In this document: piece by piece, positions 1-13,125 of the stretch
Layout of the letters: each line of letters starts with the position of its first letter
Numbering within the stretch: the stretch's first letter is position 1
Source of the DNA: Oxyruncus cristatus
Lineage: Eukaryota > Chordata > Aves > Passeriformes > Cotingidae
Direction: 5' to 3'
DNA length: 64,000 nt
NCBI GenBank assembly: GCA_013399855.1
Contig: VXAY01001310.1
Coordinates: forward strand, 62,001 to 126,000
Notes under the pieces: model-generated
Told to the model about the DNA's origin: nothing
What the model saw: only the letters and a program-made list of their open reading frames with translations
Database searches by the model: none
Made by a program: the position numbers and the translations under genes

Positions 1-2100
1 GGCAGCAACCAGAGTCTTTACTGTGATGTTAACACTTTTTCACAGCGTATACCATGCCCTAGAAAACTACAAGAAACATCAGGGAGGTCACTTCAGAGCT
101 GGGGGAGCCAGCCACGTACAGCCACGTCTGCTATACATTGCTATACATTAGCTCCGTTTATTGGAGGAAGAGAAGAGACAGAAGTGCAGATGACATTTAA
201 TAAATGCCACGACATTTCACAGCTTAAGCTTCAGTGTTTCAGAGAGCTTTGTAACCTTTTGTCCCATACACTATATGACATTTGGCCCCAGCTAGGGACC
301 TGAATGCATCCATGACCCTCAAGGGTTTGGCTGCTGGGGCAGAAGGTTGGCTTTGGCACAGGGCAGCTGGGTGACCTGGGATCATTTTGCAGTAGTAACG
401 AAGGGATGTGAGAAGCTTTGTTTGGGCCTTTTGCCTCAGTGTTCAGAAGTTGCTTTCAAGATCAAGTCTTGGCCCTCAGTCCTTGCCTGTGACAGGTTTC
501 CCCTAAATACTTATAAAAGCCATACAACTCAGCACTTTTCTACAATTAAAAGTTAATACCTATCACAAAAACAATTCTAAAAGAACCCACAAACATAGTG
601 ACATTTTTCCCTCAGGTATTTTTTGTGCTTTCCGTATTGTGTGGGATTTCTCCCATTGCCTTTCATGTAGGGAAGAAACAGCAACAAAATGAGAACCAGT
701 TAAGATCAAGACTAGACGAAGAGCTAAAAATATTAAAGAGTTTATTTCCTTCATATTCTGTACACAGCAGTAAATATTAATTTTAATTTCATATGTCTAT
801 GGTTGTTAACATACATGGTAATTTACTTGATGATGCAGGAACACAGCACGATTTCTTTCTTTTATATGTGAATCATGCTCTCCCAAAGTCATCTGTTCCC
901 TATAGCAGAGCTTGCTTGAGTATGATTTCAAGCAGTGTATTGTGACCATAATTTTTTGTCAATTCAAACACAATAATTCTACTGTCTGAGAAATGTGATA
1001 TTGCCATGACCTTTCCATCTTCTGTTTTTTATTCCCCATTTACTGGATGATTTCCATGCAATTTGGTATAGTTTAGACTTTATTATTCTACTTGATAGCT
1101 CTACTGCATTGCACATCCTTTTTTCCCCATATTGAATGGACAGTTTTTTTAATTCAGGTTTTGACTGTAGTACACAATTGTTTGCTACAGGCTGGCTATG
1201 CATACAGTGTCTATGTATTTGAGAAGATTATTAGAAAAAGCTTATATCTTCCCCATAAAATGATGATTGATGAAGACTCTGGTAACACTTTTGAATGTAT
1301 TTGTTGTTCTCATGCTGAGCAAAGCTGAAGGTCCAGGCATTATCGCATACTTCCTCATGTTCATGTCAATCTATGGGAACTGTTGCATAACTGAGTGATC
1401 AACAACACAAGTAAGGTTCAAATTTCTATTGAAAACTTAAAATAAAATATCAATAACCACTAAATGAAGAGTTACAGATTGATTTGAAGGGTATAGTAGG
1501 GGTAAAGAAACCCAAACAATATAAATAAATAATTACAATAATTAGGAATATTTCATTCCCTTTCAAAAATGGTGAACTATTGCAAATCATTAAAATTAGT
1601 GCTTCAAACTCACAAAGCACTTTCAGCACATCTACAGTAAGATGAACAGTATATTACCTTGAAAACATCAAAGAAAGATTGAAGTATATATACATATTTG
1701 CAATACAGTCTTGAATTTGGAATGCTGATTCACTCCCAACTTCTAATTGTTCAGCAGTTGTAATTGTAATTTTGAAATTAGATATATTTGGGTACACAGT
1801 ACTTTTCTCCTGCATATCCTCTTCTACTCCTTCCTCCAAAGAAGAAACTGGCAACAACCAGATGTTACTGTTTTGGGGAGAGAAAGGAATAATGAGAGCT
1901 TGAATCCTTGATATATATCAGATTGGAACTTAATGGGCTTAAATCCTATAAGTAGCCAGGTCTAGGCTTCACAGCTGAATGGTTCAATCAGTAGCTTTTC
2001 ATAGTGCACCACAGTAATTACCTCTTAAATAAACTATCTGTTCTTACAAGAATGACACTTTAATCAGCTCTATAGACATCCCAACATCTGAGATACCTTG

Positions 2101-2190
2101 TGGTTTTTTTTTCTTGTTTACAGGGGGTACATTTTTTGTTTGTTTGTTTTGGGGTTTTTTTATTTGTTTGTGGGTTTTGGGGGTTTCTTT
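2101..2190. repeat. T/G-rich low-complexity tract
   Basis: The plus strand is almost entirely T and G, made of TTTG-like units and G runs of 4-5. A chance 66-codon frame through it is Phe/Val/Gly-rich only because of this composition. Confidence 0.75.
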
Positions 2191-2858
2191 TGACTCTTCA
2201 GCTTTTTCATTTCATTTTCACTTTATTGGTGTTACAGGAAAGCTGTTTGGACAAGCGTATTTCCTCATAGTAGATTACATAGCAGTGGAAGTTTGCCTCT
2301 TAATAATAATTTAATATGGAAAATGTAGTGTAGAGTCTTTCTACATTGACACCTTCCATCAATCAGATTTTTCCTTAATTTTTACATTAAATCTTTACGT
2401 ACTGTTGTCCTTGGAAAGATAATGTCAGGTGAGACATTTTTTTCACTTAGATTTAAATTAAAAGTCAGCCAGTTAAAATTGATAAAGTTACTCTAGCATA
2501 AAATAAAGATGATAGCCCCAGAGATAGTGAGCAGAAGGATCACCTACTAATACAAGAAAAATAAGCAACAAAGTGAAGATTTTGGAGCAAATTTCCAAAA
2601 TAACATAAAACTTTTCTTGGCACTTCAGTACACCTAATCTAGAATGTCCCTGAGAGCCAGCAGTCTGTATCCCTGTGATCCTGAAGGACAGTAAGCAAAA
2701 TATGGTGAGATATAGGTAAAAACCTGCACATGCTTTCTTTGTTCTTGTGCCACTGAACAGACAGAGGATGTTGCATCAATTCCAGATCTGGACATCCATA
2801 TTTCTCCTAGGTGATGGTTCCATGGGCAAACAGACTCATACAGACAAGGTAGCCTGGT

Positions 2859-2985
2859 TTTCTTTTTTGTCGTTGTTTGGGTTTTTGGGTTTGGGTTTTG
2901 TTTTGTTTGTTTGTTTTGTGGTTTATATTTTTGTTGTTTGTTTTGTGAGTTTGTTTGTTTGTGGTTTGGTTTTTTTTAAATTAAT
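2859..2985. repeat. T/G-rich low-complexity tract (GTTT/GGTTT units)
   Basis: About 125 bases are almost free of A and C on the plus strand, with irregular GTTT, GGGTTT and TTTTG units. It causes a spurious 129-codon frame rich in Phe, Val and Leu that mimics a membrane protein. Confidence 0.8.
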
Positions 2986-4110
2986 GTTGTGCCTTTCAGC
3001 TATTCAATCTAAATTCTCTTCCTCTGTATTTATACATTTTCAAAATAAGCATGAGAACTCCTTAATAAATTCAAGAAATTTCTTCTGGGGAAAAACATAT
3101 TTATTGCAGTCATTTTTTTTAATGTTAATAAGATAGTTGAGAAGTGGATGCTTTAAAAAACACTTACGGGCTAGTGAGCAGATGTTTCTAAACTTCCAAA
3201 ATCATCTAGAACTGCTTGTAGGCAGGAATCAACAAATGACACTTTTGATTATCAGAAAAAAGATAAAAAATAAAGCCAAGAAAAAACAACACTGCAGTAG
3301 TTTTCTGCAATGAAAAGATAGGTAGCATCAAATACACCAAAAAAGGAAAATTTTATTATTAGTGATTGTTGAGACGCAAATGTAATTCACAGAAATTTGT
3401 AGATTGCTTATTGAAAGAGTGAAAATAGGTAAAATATTGTAACCATGAATCAGTTCGTGCCACCTGGACACAAGAGAGGGTCTGATTTTCCAGGACGCTT
3501 ATTTCCTTAAACAGTTGTATTAGAACAGGATTTTAATAGACTCATAAATAGGAAAAGGGGTGGTAGTATATCTGTCTTACACTGAATTCTGGTGAGACCT
3601 AACTAACACATGTTGTAATAAAGATAAACCTTATAAAGATTGGGAGGAAAGAAAAAGATCAAAAAGGTGCTTGAAACAGAGGTTAAAAGGAAACAGTAAA
3701 ACAGAGTGACTCCTACTTGGGCAATGCAAAGGAAAACATATTTTCATCAAATTTATCTATTTTTCTTGTGTCTATTCCTTCACAAAACGAAGTAGATAAA
3801 GTTTGTGTTTCCTGGAGCAAATCAGGTTGTTTCATGACTTATTGAAGGCCCTTACATATCTTTAAAATATTGATGAAATGCTATTTACTGTCCAGCTGCA
3901 GGTATGGACTGCTCAAACCACAAAAGATGGGTTAAAAAGCTTCCACACTTCTAGTCAATTAAGCCATGGACAACTTTGTTGCAGAGAAAGAGAACCACAA
4001 TGCCCATTCTGCTCCAAAACTATCAACAGCTTTACAGATTGATTGATACAAATTTGATTGACATTCTTTATTGACTTCTGATGGGAAATGTCAGTGATCC
4101 TGGGGCAAAA

Positions 4111-4196
4111 GAGGTGAGGTGAGGTGAGGCGAGGTGAGGCGAGGCAAGCAAGGGTATAAAAAGGTGACATGAAGTGAGGCGAGGCGAGGCAAGGAA
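4111..4196. repeat. Pentanucleotide array (GAGGT/GAGGC)n
   Basis: GAGGT and GAGGC units run from 4111 to about 4145. After a short interruption (AAGCAAGGGTATAAAAAGGT) they resume as GAAGTGAGGCGAGGC and decay into AAGGAAAGAGGAAAGGAG. The plus strand is strongly purine-biased. Confidence 0.85.
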
Positions 4197-6871
4197 AGAG
4201 GAAAGGAGAGATTCAGTGGGTCACACTGAGAAATAGAAAACAGTGTTCAGAAATATTTTGTTGAGTGGAAAATATGAATCAAGAATAACAAATCAGAATT
4301 AAATATTTTTGTGTTCTGTGGGTTTCTGTTAGGATTTAGATAATATATTTGGTATTGTATATTTCTAGTATTTATACTGTGTGGTCAACCCTTCAAGAAA
4401 ATGAGTAGATAAAGTTGTATTCAACACTAGAGGAATTCATACTTCATGTACTTTAACTTTCTTTTTCTCAAAAATAAGGTTTGGTTGGTTTAGGTTTTCA
4501 TACATCTGACAGTGATTTATTTCCCACTGATAGCTAGTGATCATTATCAAAAGCATAAATAAATATGTAAATATATATTGGAGAGTGTGTTTTCAGAAAA
4601 GTTACCCATTTCTCCACACTGAGTTGGAGATAGTGATTGATTTTTGATATAGGGATTCTGTGTTCTTATATTTATGTTATTTCACTACTCTGTGATACTG
4701 TGATATAGTAAATCAAGACGTTTATAGAAAACCAAAACATTAACTTGCTTATTCAAAAGAAACTATTTTCTTCAGGAAGCAAAATTAAAGAATATTATTT
4801 TATGAATCTTTGTTTATAAGGAAAATGACTACTTCACTTTCTTCTGGGTTAATAAGAAAGACAAGAACTAGTCAACAGAGAATTCCAACTTTTCTTTGTC
4901 CCATTAATTGCGGAAGTGAAAATAGACTACTTTTCTTTGGCAAAAAGTTGATCAATACAGTGTTAGATAGAAACATACAGATAAAAAATTAGTGAACAAA
5001 CAAAGCAGACCAAAACTAGGGCAAGTTTAGTACTTTAAGAGTAAACCTAAGCTTTTCCTGAGCTCTGTGCCTGATCAAATGTTTCTTATAGTCTTACAGT
5101 GTCAGCATTTTACAAGAAATTCGGGACAAATCCAATACTTAAACAAGCTCATATTAAACACTGCCTAAGCAAAATAGCGAATACTAGTATTCCATTTCAG
5201 AAAATGTTTATGAATTATTCACTGATACAGCTTTGTCCTACTTAAGGGCTATCAGTTTAACTTTTTTTTTTCATTCTCATGCTCCCAACTGTATAGAATG
5301 GCAGCTTCTGTTGTGACAAAAACACAAAATATTTTTGTAATATGACAGTGGAAATCTATTATTGCAGTTATCTTCTACAAAAAAAGTTGTAAATCCGTTG
5401 GCAAGACCAACAGATATTACTCATCTGTTCCATAAATATTATACAAATGTGACTTTTTCCACTAATTCTAGTAAGCAAAAAGAGTCTTTTAGATCATATA
5501 TTCTTTTAAATCAGTGTAGATTTAATATATAACATCTCTTCTGAAAGAAAAGCATGACCATTCATGCCAGTGATTATGTTTGAAACTACCAAAACAACTA
5601 CTGTGCAAATTTTTCCAGTTTACAGACCACAAGTCCAAAGCTTTCTGTTGTTATTTTTCCATCCTACATAAACAGAAACCATATCAAACTTTTAGGAATT
5701 TAAGCCTAATTTTTTCCTTTTTTTTAATGAATAAATGTATCCATGACTGATGCATCTCAACAAAAGCAGAGTTCAATCAGAAATTAGTTGCATTATATAT
5801 GTGCACACATACACGCACACATACCTGGAAATATAAGCACAGATTTGTCTCCCCACTGATGCAGTCTATTTTAACTAGAGACAGACAACTCCAATAAAGA
5901 AATTTAATAAATTGTTAAGTTTTAGTTCCAAAATGGAAAGAAAAACTTAAAGGTGCTCGTACCAATGCTTTTGGTCTCTCTTGCTTGACTAGTCACAGAT
6001 CTTTGACTGACCTCTTTTCTACTGAAGGTAAGCTTCAGCTTATGTCATAGATAACTTATGTTAAAGCCAAGCAAAGAACCCAATGGAGATATTTTCAGTC
6101 TAATGAGGGCTTTCTCAGGTTCTTCCTTTAAACTCTACAGCAAGAAAGGTAATGGATTGTATAAGAAAAAGGATCAAGTGTACTAGGAGAATCACTAAGT
6201 GTCATCAGAAATGTTTTCAAAATTTACCAGATTCTTATATCCACATTTTGTAACTAATTCAGTCCTTATTTCAGTGGTTGGAACTATTGTTCTGAATAGT
6301 GTCTTCCGTATTTTGGAGAACTGAAGTCACTGTCTCCAAACAGAGAGGGAGATAAAGAGAACTGCTGCAAAGAGAAACATGACCATTCAAAGCAGTTTTC
6401 AGAGCATGTAATAAAATATTTAAATAAGCAAACAAAAACTAAACCCTAATCCTAATGTTATACTGATTAGATTTTAGATGTTTTGTCTACTAAGCTGTCC
6501 GTGATTTCAAGTGATAACAAGGCATGGAGACGTAGAATTGGATCATTAGGGATCTCTATCAGTGCCTGGAAAAACAGATGACAACCTTCTGCTCTCTAGG
6601 TGCATATTTTGTGTGTTGCTAATGCTGCTGTCATTTCTATTTTCCTATCACATGTTACATACACCTATGAGGTCACATAAATAATGATCAGGATATTGTA
6701 GGACACCCAATGTATTGATTTCGTCAAAGTGACAGTCATATTGTTTCACTGCTTTAACTGCCATTAACATTTAATGTCTTTTTAAGATTCTGCATTTTTA
6801 GTAAGGAGAGCAATCATAGTGATAACAATAGTAGTGATAAAGATAATGATAACTACTGATTATTTCATGTA
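4197..6871. other. Unique AT-rich noncoding DNA
   Basis: I see no gene or recognisable repeat. There is a short alternating purine-pyrimidine segment near 5794-5824 (ATATATGTGCACACATACAC) and several poly-A/T runs. Confidence 0.55.
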
Positions 6872-7067
6872 ACATCAAACATTGGAACAAGCTGCCCAGG
6901 GAGGCTGTGGAATCATTATCCCTGGAGGTGCTTAAAAAATGTGTGGAAGTGGCAACTGGGGGACATGGTTCAGTCCCCATGGTTCAGTGAATGTGACAGT
7001 GCTACATTAATGGTTGTACTCAATAACCTTAGAGGTCTTTTTCAACCTCAATTATTTTATGATTGTA
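6872..7067 (+). mobile_element. CR1 retrotransposon 3' end, 5'-truncated
   Basis: CR1 is an avian non-LTR retrotransposon. The segment begins with a degraded form of the conserved CR1 ORF2 C-terminus (ATTGGAACAAGCTGCCCAGG, 'W/R-N-x-L-P' region). It continues through CTGGAGGTGCTTAAAAA and ends in a decayed ATTTTATGATTGTA tail. Only about 200 bases of the 3' end remain, the common outcome of 5' truncation during insertion. Many substitutions and a stop codon show it is old. Confidence 0.8.
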
Positions 7068-7596
7068 CAAAAGAAGCCTTTAAAACAGTTTAAAATTTGT
7101 CCCTAGGAGTTAGGAAGGTCATTTTTAGGAAACTACTTTGTGGCAGGGCTATGTGTTGAAAATGCAGAAGTCGGGTAAATTAAGTGTATGAATGTTAAAA
7201 TAAGAAGCTCTGTAGGTATATGGTAAATTCATTCTCAATCCCCTAGAGAGTCTTGAGAAATTTGCCAGTTGTAGTGTTTATTTGCTGAAGTTCTCCTTTC
7301 TTTGGGACATGGTATAAAGATATAAACATAAAAAGAAGTCAAATGCCTCTAAGTTATACTGTTCTGGAAGCTTACTTTCAAAAAAGCAGTAGCTTTCAGA
7401 ATAAAACTATAACGTGGATGCTAGAAAAGGCATCACTAGATCCCCTTTCTTTTTGGCTTCATTGAAGTGCACTTTTCTGTTACATGTCTTGGAAGAGTTT
7501 CTTATTTTTTTTTGCTTAGAATTCAAATAAATTCCTTTGGGAGAATTAAATACTTATTTGTTTACTTATTTAGTTAGTTTTTTTCCTGGTATACAG
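7068..7596. other. Unique spacer between two CR1 3' ends
   Basis: AT-rich sequence with no recognisable gene or repeat, separating two plus-strand CR1 fragments. Confidence 0.5.
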
Positions 7597-7867
7597 TGAT
7601 ACAACACCTGGGAGTGGTTCAAAGATGCACCAAGGACTTTTAGTCTTGACATTAAGAAATATTTTCTTACCAAGAAGGGGGCCAAACATTGGAATAGGTT
7701 TCCTAGAGTGATGGTTAATGACCTAGACCTGTCATTGTTTTAGAGACATTTGGATAATGTTTTCAACATTATGCTTTTACTTTCGATCAGCCCTGAACTG
7801 GTTAAGCAGTTAGACTAGATGATCATTGTAGGTCCCTCACAACTGAAATAATCTATTCTATTCTACT
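7597..7867 (+). mobile_element. CR1 retrotransposon 3' end, 5'-truncated (second subfamily)
   Basis: The sequence follows the CR1 ORF2 C-terminus and 3' untranslated region. Landmarks are GGGAGTGGTTCAAAG, CATTAAGAAATATTTTCTTACC, AACATTGGAATAGGTTTCCT and CTAGATGATCATTGTAGGTCC. It ends in the terminal repeat CTATTCTATTCT typical of CR1 3' ends. Its wording differs from the copy at 6872, so it belongs to another CR1 subfamily. It is non-functional. Confidence 0.88.
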
Positions 7868-9669
7868 TAATTACATTTGGGGTTTCTATTTATTTATTTT
7901 ACAAAATCACTTTTAATATTCTTATTGATATTTTTTGAATTGTAAGTGTGTCCTGGTGTGGGTGGTCATGGTATTTAATTGAGTCTAGGAGTGAGAAATT
8001 ATGCATTAAAAAGTACAGTGAATTATGGTTAATTGCTCTGTTCTATTACACTAGAAACCGTTTCCATACAAGTACCTGTTTCTGGACAACAAAACCACAA
8101 ATTTTTTTGCTGTAATTTTATAACGCAAATATAATTTGAGAATGGGAGAAAAATATGTCATATATGGTCATTTGATGCCACAGGTTGTGGTCAGTTTATT
8201 GCAGTCTCCTTTCCTATACCCTGGAATGACATGGCCCAAGAGAAACATGCAATTACTGAAGACTACTGTAAAATCTCCATTTCATTGTGGCAAAAAATTA
8301 ATTTCATTGTATGAATTCTTTATTGTGCCATCCCTCTTGATGTACATTTCTGTAAAATGTCTATATTTTTGTCCTTGCCTATTTTATCCTGTTTTATCTT
8401 CCTTCTGTTTCTATCCAGTACTCATTTTTGCACTAATCTAGCCACTAGAACTAGATTGTTAAGGGTAGATTGAAATCTAGTCATAAAATGCCCAATAATT
8501 TATTAAGACATCAGCAGGGATAGAAAGAAGAGCTTAGTAAAACCTTGTACTCCAGTGACACATGCCACTCTTGTGCCTGTTAAGATGTCCTGCTCTTCCC
8601 ACAAATCACACTGTCATGAAGATTCAGTGCAATTGTCCCAGCTACTGATAAGATTCCAGAGTGTATACAGCACCGTGTTTTTCACACTGTGTGCAAGTCC
8701 AGAAGAAATCTATTTGAGAGTGCTGCAGCCTGTGTGTGTGTAACCAGACTGCTGTGCTGCACTGAACTAAAAGAGACAGTGTGGAGAAATGCGATAACAC
8801 TAAAAGTTAAATTTATAGTAGTCAAATGAACATGTTTGGGACTGCTCTCTGGCACTAACAGCTACTGGCATGGGATTGCAAGCATCTAAAAAAGTGTGAT
8901 CAGTGTAAATTTCCTTCTGTTCTGTAGCTCACGGTGTCTTCAGAGCCATACTTGGAAACTAACCGGAAGCACACCAGTTTGATCATGGCAAAGTGATTTT
9001 AGGAATCATGCTGACAATAAAACAGTACAGGTGCTTCCTACATACATAAACTGCCAGTGTTTATTATATAGCTATCTTAAATTAATTTAAATGAATAAAG
9101 GCTGTCACTGTAGTGGTGAATCTAAGTAGCAGATGTCAATTATGAGGGTTTTGCTGGGGATTTCAAAGAGAAAAAAAAATTAGTTTTCAGAATCAATTGT
9201 GTTCTTATTGATATACTATTGTGAAATCACTAAAATCTCTGAAGAAGAAGTTACTGGATGTGGGATCTTCATCCTGTAGCCTTTAAATTTTCAGGGTTGT
9301 TTTCTTTTTTGTCTCCAACATGCTGAGAAGAAATGCATTTCTGGTTCTTTTCCCAGCTTTTATTAAGGTAAAATAACAAACTAAATGCTGAGTAAAAAAA
9401 ATTAATTGCATGAATCTCTGAAAATAACTCCATTTTCTGCTAGAATATTACAAAAACACAGAATGCAGTTCAGTCTGAGAGTAAGTAAGATTAATCGGAA
9501 ATAGAAAGATTCCCACCAGCTGTGCACATCCAACAATCTCTTTTTCTAACAGCAATGTTTATACAGACAGAGACAGTCTGTTTCTATATGGCAGGCATTA
9601 GCCAATATATACTTCTGCCAAGAGAAAATATTTTCTGTTTTCAGGGCAACATTTTTTTTTTTTTTAAGA
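7868..9669. other. Unique AT-rich noncoding DNA
   Basis: No gene or interspersed repeat recognised. A 101-codon open frame at 8136-8441 has no recognisable domain and biased Phe/Leu/Tyr content from T-rich DNA, so I do not call it. Confidence 0.5.
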
Positions 9670-10205
9670 AAAAATCCCCAGTTTTAACTCAGTGATATCC
9701 ACCAGAAATGCAGTAGATGCAGCTGCATTTGGTGGGTCACAGGGTGGTCCTCCTTTCCCAGCCCAGTAGATGTTAGGTTGACGTGGTTCCCTGTCCCCAG
9801 CTCCAGCCAGTGAGCCAGCCAGAGGGTGAACACCAGGATAGATGCAGACACAGAATGCAGAAATGACTGGCCACGCAGATGAGAAACATTGCCTTTACTG
9901 GTACTAACATAAATACACAACTTTTACATGAAGACAATAGCCCATTCAATCTGATCCTCTTCTTCCTCTCCAGCTGATAAGCACTGAAGTTGGTTAGTCT
10001 TCACTGAAGTAGCTTAGACATTCAAGCTGTCCAGGTATTGGCCCCGGCCCTTTTCCCCCTCCAGTTGTTTGCTTCCAGACCTAGAAGCCCCTCAGGTTTG
10101 CAGTCTCACTCCTGTTGCTGGTACTCAGGTCTCTAATCCTCTTTACTGTGTAATCTGGCTTGAAATTTGCTCATTTTCAGCACGCAGAACAGAGAGTCCA
10201 CTGAG
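9670..10205. mobile_element. Possible degenerate LTR-derived sequence
   Basis: This block is clearly GC-richer than its flanks. It has a mix that recalls decayed avian LTRs in reverse orientation, for example CCACGCAGATGAGAAACATT and a CTTCACTGAAGTNGCTTAG phrase that partly recurs at 9983-10019. I see no clean terminal TG...CA or target duplication. It could instead be an unrelated GC-rich segment. Confidence 0.35.
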
Positions 10206-12486
10206 AGAAAAGATAGTTAGGAGAAAGATCAATTTCTCATAGAGCATCAAATGCAGCGCAATCCCTCAGTATTATGTAGTTGATTTCTGAACATTTAGTT
10301 ATCACTGCCAAAGAAATATTATGTTTAAAGACAAAAATAAAAATAATTACTTTGATATAATATGTTTGATTTTTGTAATAAATATTTAATATACAATTAA
10401 TTAGATTGTTATATTTTGCTTACATGGTTGTGCATTATTCATCCATTTCTTAATACTGTAACTGAAACTTTTCTACTTCCTCTTTGACTTTAGTGTACAC
10501 ACTTCTACAAAATATTTCTCTTATACAGCTCTTATATCATCCAGATTTATATAACAATTTTATTTATCTTCATTTACCTCACTGAAAGTCAGTGCCTGCT
10601 GCAGTATTTCTTGAGAAGCTGAAAAATTTGAAATGTGCATGTATTGTATATTATTTAAATCTGATACAAACATAAACTATTATTATAATGACATTAAGAA
10701 TGAAAATATATATCAGCTCTCTTGGTTTTAAAAAAATAATAATTATAAGGATATCGTATTTTTCTCAAAACAATGCATTGCAAATATAGGAAATTCAGTA
10801 TTAAGTTTACCCATAGAGGAAGTAAAAACAGGGCAGCTAAGCAAAGCAATCAACCTACCTAATTCTAATTTCTTGTTGTAGGTCTGTGTTTATTAATAAG
10901 GCACTTTAAAGTTTGTGAACACAGGATTTGTCCCCACTCTTCCTTCCATTTGTGGACAGTGGCTGGTGTGTCTTGTCATCCTGTGATATCTGCCACAGAG
11001 AAATTCAGATTTTAAATGAGATAGAATAATTTCCTCAAGAAACCTCTTTCAATAAAAAGAGCATATAATGCTCTTTGTATCCTGTCTCAAAAACCTAAAC
11101 TGAGCGCATAAAATTAGATGGGATTATCCAAGTGGCATGATATATGACATCCAACAAGGAATAAGGTCGTTGATCCTTTTAAAACCGGTGACATTTGAGC
11201 CAGATAATTAAATTCTGAGTGCTTTTGACCTTTATCTAATCTCACTTATATCTTAAACGTTATAATAAAGAAAACTGTTGCCTGTAGGCAAGCTGTAAAG
11301 CAATGATGAGTTTCGTGAGTTGTCTGGTATAGCAGTGGTCTTCTTCTTATTATTGTTGGAAGGCTAGTGTTAGCCCTTGTAATTATGAACATCAGATGTC
11401 ATTATCAATACTTACAGCCACAAAAATCTTTTCTTCCTCAACTGTGTTTTTTAAATAGCATACTAGTTAATTTTATCTGTATAGTGTTTTAGGTATGCAG
11501 TGCTCTTCCTTTTAGATTGACAAATAAAACACTAAAAACAGTGATAAAATTATGTGTTTAAATCAATTATATAGTTTAAATTGTTTATATTAGAGATGTC
11601 ATTTAGTCATCAGGACTATAAAGAAAAGAAATCTAAATACTTCTTATGGATTTCTTCTTCTCCTTTCAGTTATTCTTTCATCATGTTTCTCCTTTCTCCA
11701 TCACCTTTCCCCTACAGGTCTGTGGAAGTTTAGTGTTACCTACCAAAACTGGTATTGGGCTCCAAAAATGCATCTGCCCTACTATGTAAAGAAATATGAA
11801 GGTCTGCACAACTAAAATAGTTCAATAACTTGGTTTATTTTAAATACTTTATTCTTAGATCAGTTCCCAATTAGTTCACCTCCTTTTTGGCTTGCTGAAT
11901 AATAACACTTTCTTCAAAATATATTTGTTGGCATGGTACAAGTCTTTAAAGACACAGATCTGAGACAATCACTTTCACCTATCTTGGACACAAACGACTA
12001 ATCTTTTTTTCACGTACCAGAGATATAACTGCATCTTGCATGATGATCACTTCTTATATTTTTCTAACTGATATTCTCTGCTACCCAACAGACATTAAGT
12101 CATAACTGTGTCTTGCAGGCATCAGTGACAGACAAGTTACCTAGTAACCACCAAACCATTTGAAATGTTTGACCGGGTAGTTTTGGACAGCAAAGAAAAA
12201 AAATCTATTGGTTCTTTTCAAGAAAATAGGACTGGAGCATCAGCAAAGGCCCCCCATTTCTGTCTTCTGATTAATACAGAAAACTCTATTTATTTTGCTT
12301 CATCAAACAAAACAAGGGAATTGACTTGCAACAGTCGTATTAGCAGAATGCAAAATAATATAATGGCAAAAAATTAGTGGTTACTGTATAATTTTCTGTC
12401 AACATCAAGTCTACCAAGGCTTCAAGGAGATGCCTTTCAGGGGACTTCTGCATCTTCCCTCAAAAAGACAGTAATGACTGTGTGAA
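10206..12486. other. Unique AT-rich noncoding DNA
   Basis: I see no gene or repeat. The part around 11020-11340 is less homopolymeric than its neighbours and could be conserved noncoding DNA, but nothing in a single sequence can show that. Confidence 0.5.
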
Positions 12487-12668
12487 ATGGAGAGCAGTAG
12501 CAACTAGTGTCATTCAGGAGTTGTATTGCAACTGGTACAGTTCAATACCTTTACTAGTGACATAGGCAGTGGAACTGAGTGAACCCTCAGCAAGTCTGCA
12601 GATAACACTGAGCTGAGTGGTGCAGTTAATATACTAGATGGAAGGGATGCCATCCAGAGGGAGGCATT
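12487..12668 (+). mobile_element. CR1 ORF2 reverse-transcriptase fragment A (palm region)
   Basis: The segment reads as the CR1 reverse-transcriptase palm: a decayed 'QGSVLGPVLFN' zone (TTCAGGAGTTGTATTGCAACTGG) followed by TCAATACCTTTACTAGTGAC ('FN-I-F-x-D'). Next comes the catalytic-loop zone, here CTGCAGATAACACTGAGCTG, where the family's A-D-D-T-K-L is altered to A-D-N-T-E-L. It ends with AAGGGATGCCATCCAGAGGG ('GRDAIQR'). The changed catalytic residue and lack of an open frame show it is dead. Confidence 0.8.
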
Positions 12669-13125
12669 TACATTTTAATAAAGCTTTAGACACCATTTCT
12701 CAGAGCATTATCCTGGAGAAACTGGCTGCTCATGGCTTGGAGGGGTGTACTCTTTACTGGGTGAAACACTGTCTGGATTGCTGAGCCCAAAAAGTGGTGG
12801 TGATTCGACTTCCATCCAGTCAGTGGCCAGTCCCAAGTGATGTTCCCTAGGGGTCAGTACTGGGACCAGTTCTGTTAAAAACCTTGTAGAGGACCCGGAA
12901 GTGGAGATCAAGGGCACCCTCAGTGAGCTTGCAGATGACACCAAGTTAAGTGGGAGTGTTGATCTGCTGGAGGGTAGGAAGGTTCCATGGAAGGATCTGG
13001 ACACCTTGCATCCATGGGCCACAGCCAGTGGTATGAGGTGCAAGAAGGAAAAGTTTCAGACCCTACACTTGGGTCACAGCAACCTCATGCAGTGCTACAG
13101 AGTTCCTGGAAAGTTGCCCAATGTC
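12669..13125 (+). mobile_element. CR1 ORF2 reverse-transcriptase fragment B
   Basis: It starts upstream of fragment A in CR1 order: AAAGCTTTAGACACCATTTC gives 'KAFDT(I)S', followed by 'LEKLAAHGLEG'. A 'GSVLGPVL' motif with a stop just before it follows (near 12847-12880). Then comes the catalytic loop 'LADDTKLSG', open from 12901, 'WATASGMRCKKEKFQTLHLGHSNLMQCYR', and a decayed 'W/E-S-C' region. Stops and frame changes before 12900 disable the upstream half. Fragment B repeats the catalytic-loop region already present in fragment A, so two CR1 copies or a rearranged duplicate lie head to tail. Confidence 0.85.

Larger units (their letters stand above)
1..4110. other. Unique AT-rich noncoding DNA
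   Basis: No recognisable gene or interspersed repeat is visible. The short open frames have ordinary chance lengths and resemble no family I know. The stretch contains two T/G-rich tracts, listed separately, and many A/T runs. It would fit intronic or intergenic DNA. Confidence 0.6.

Noticed and set aside
2747..3136. 129-codon frame resembling a multi-pass membrane protein
   Set aside because: The hydrophobic part is produced by a T/G low-complexity tract, with no homologous family and no promoter or splice context.
6021..6034. Possible exon end at GAAGGTAAGC
   Set aside because: The donor looks good, but there is no convincing acceptor and open frame upstream.
8136..8441. 101-codon frame possibly encoding a small membrane protein
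   Set aside because: T-rich composition explains the hydrophobicity. No conserved motif or gene context is visible.
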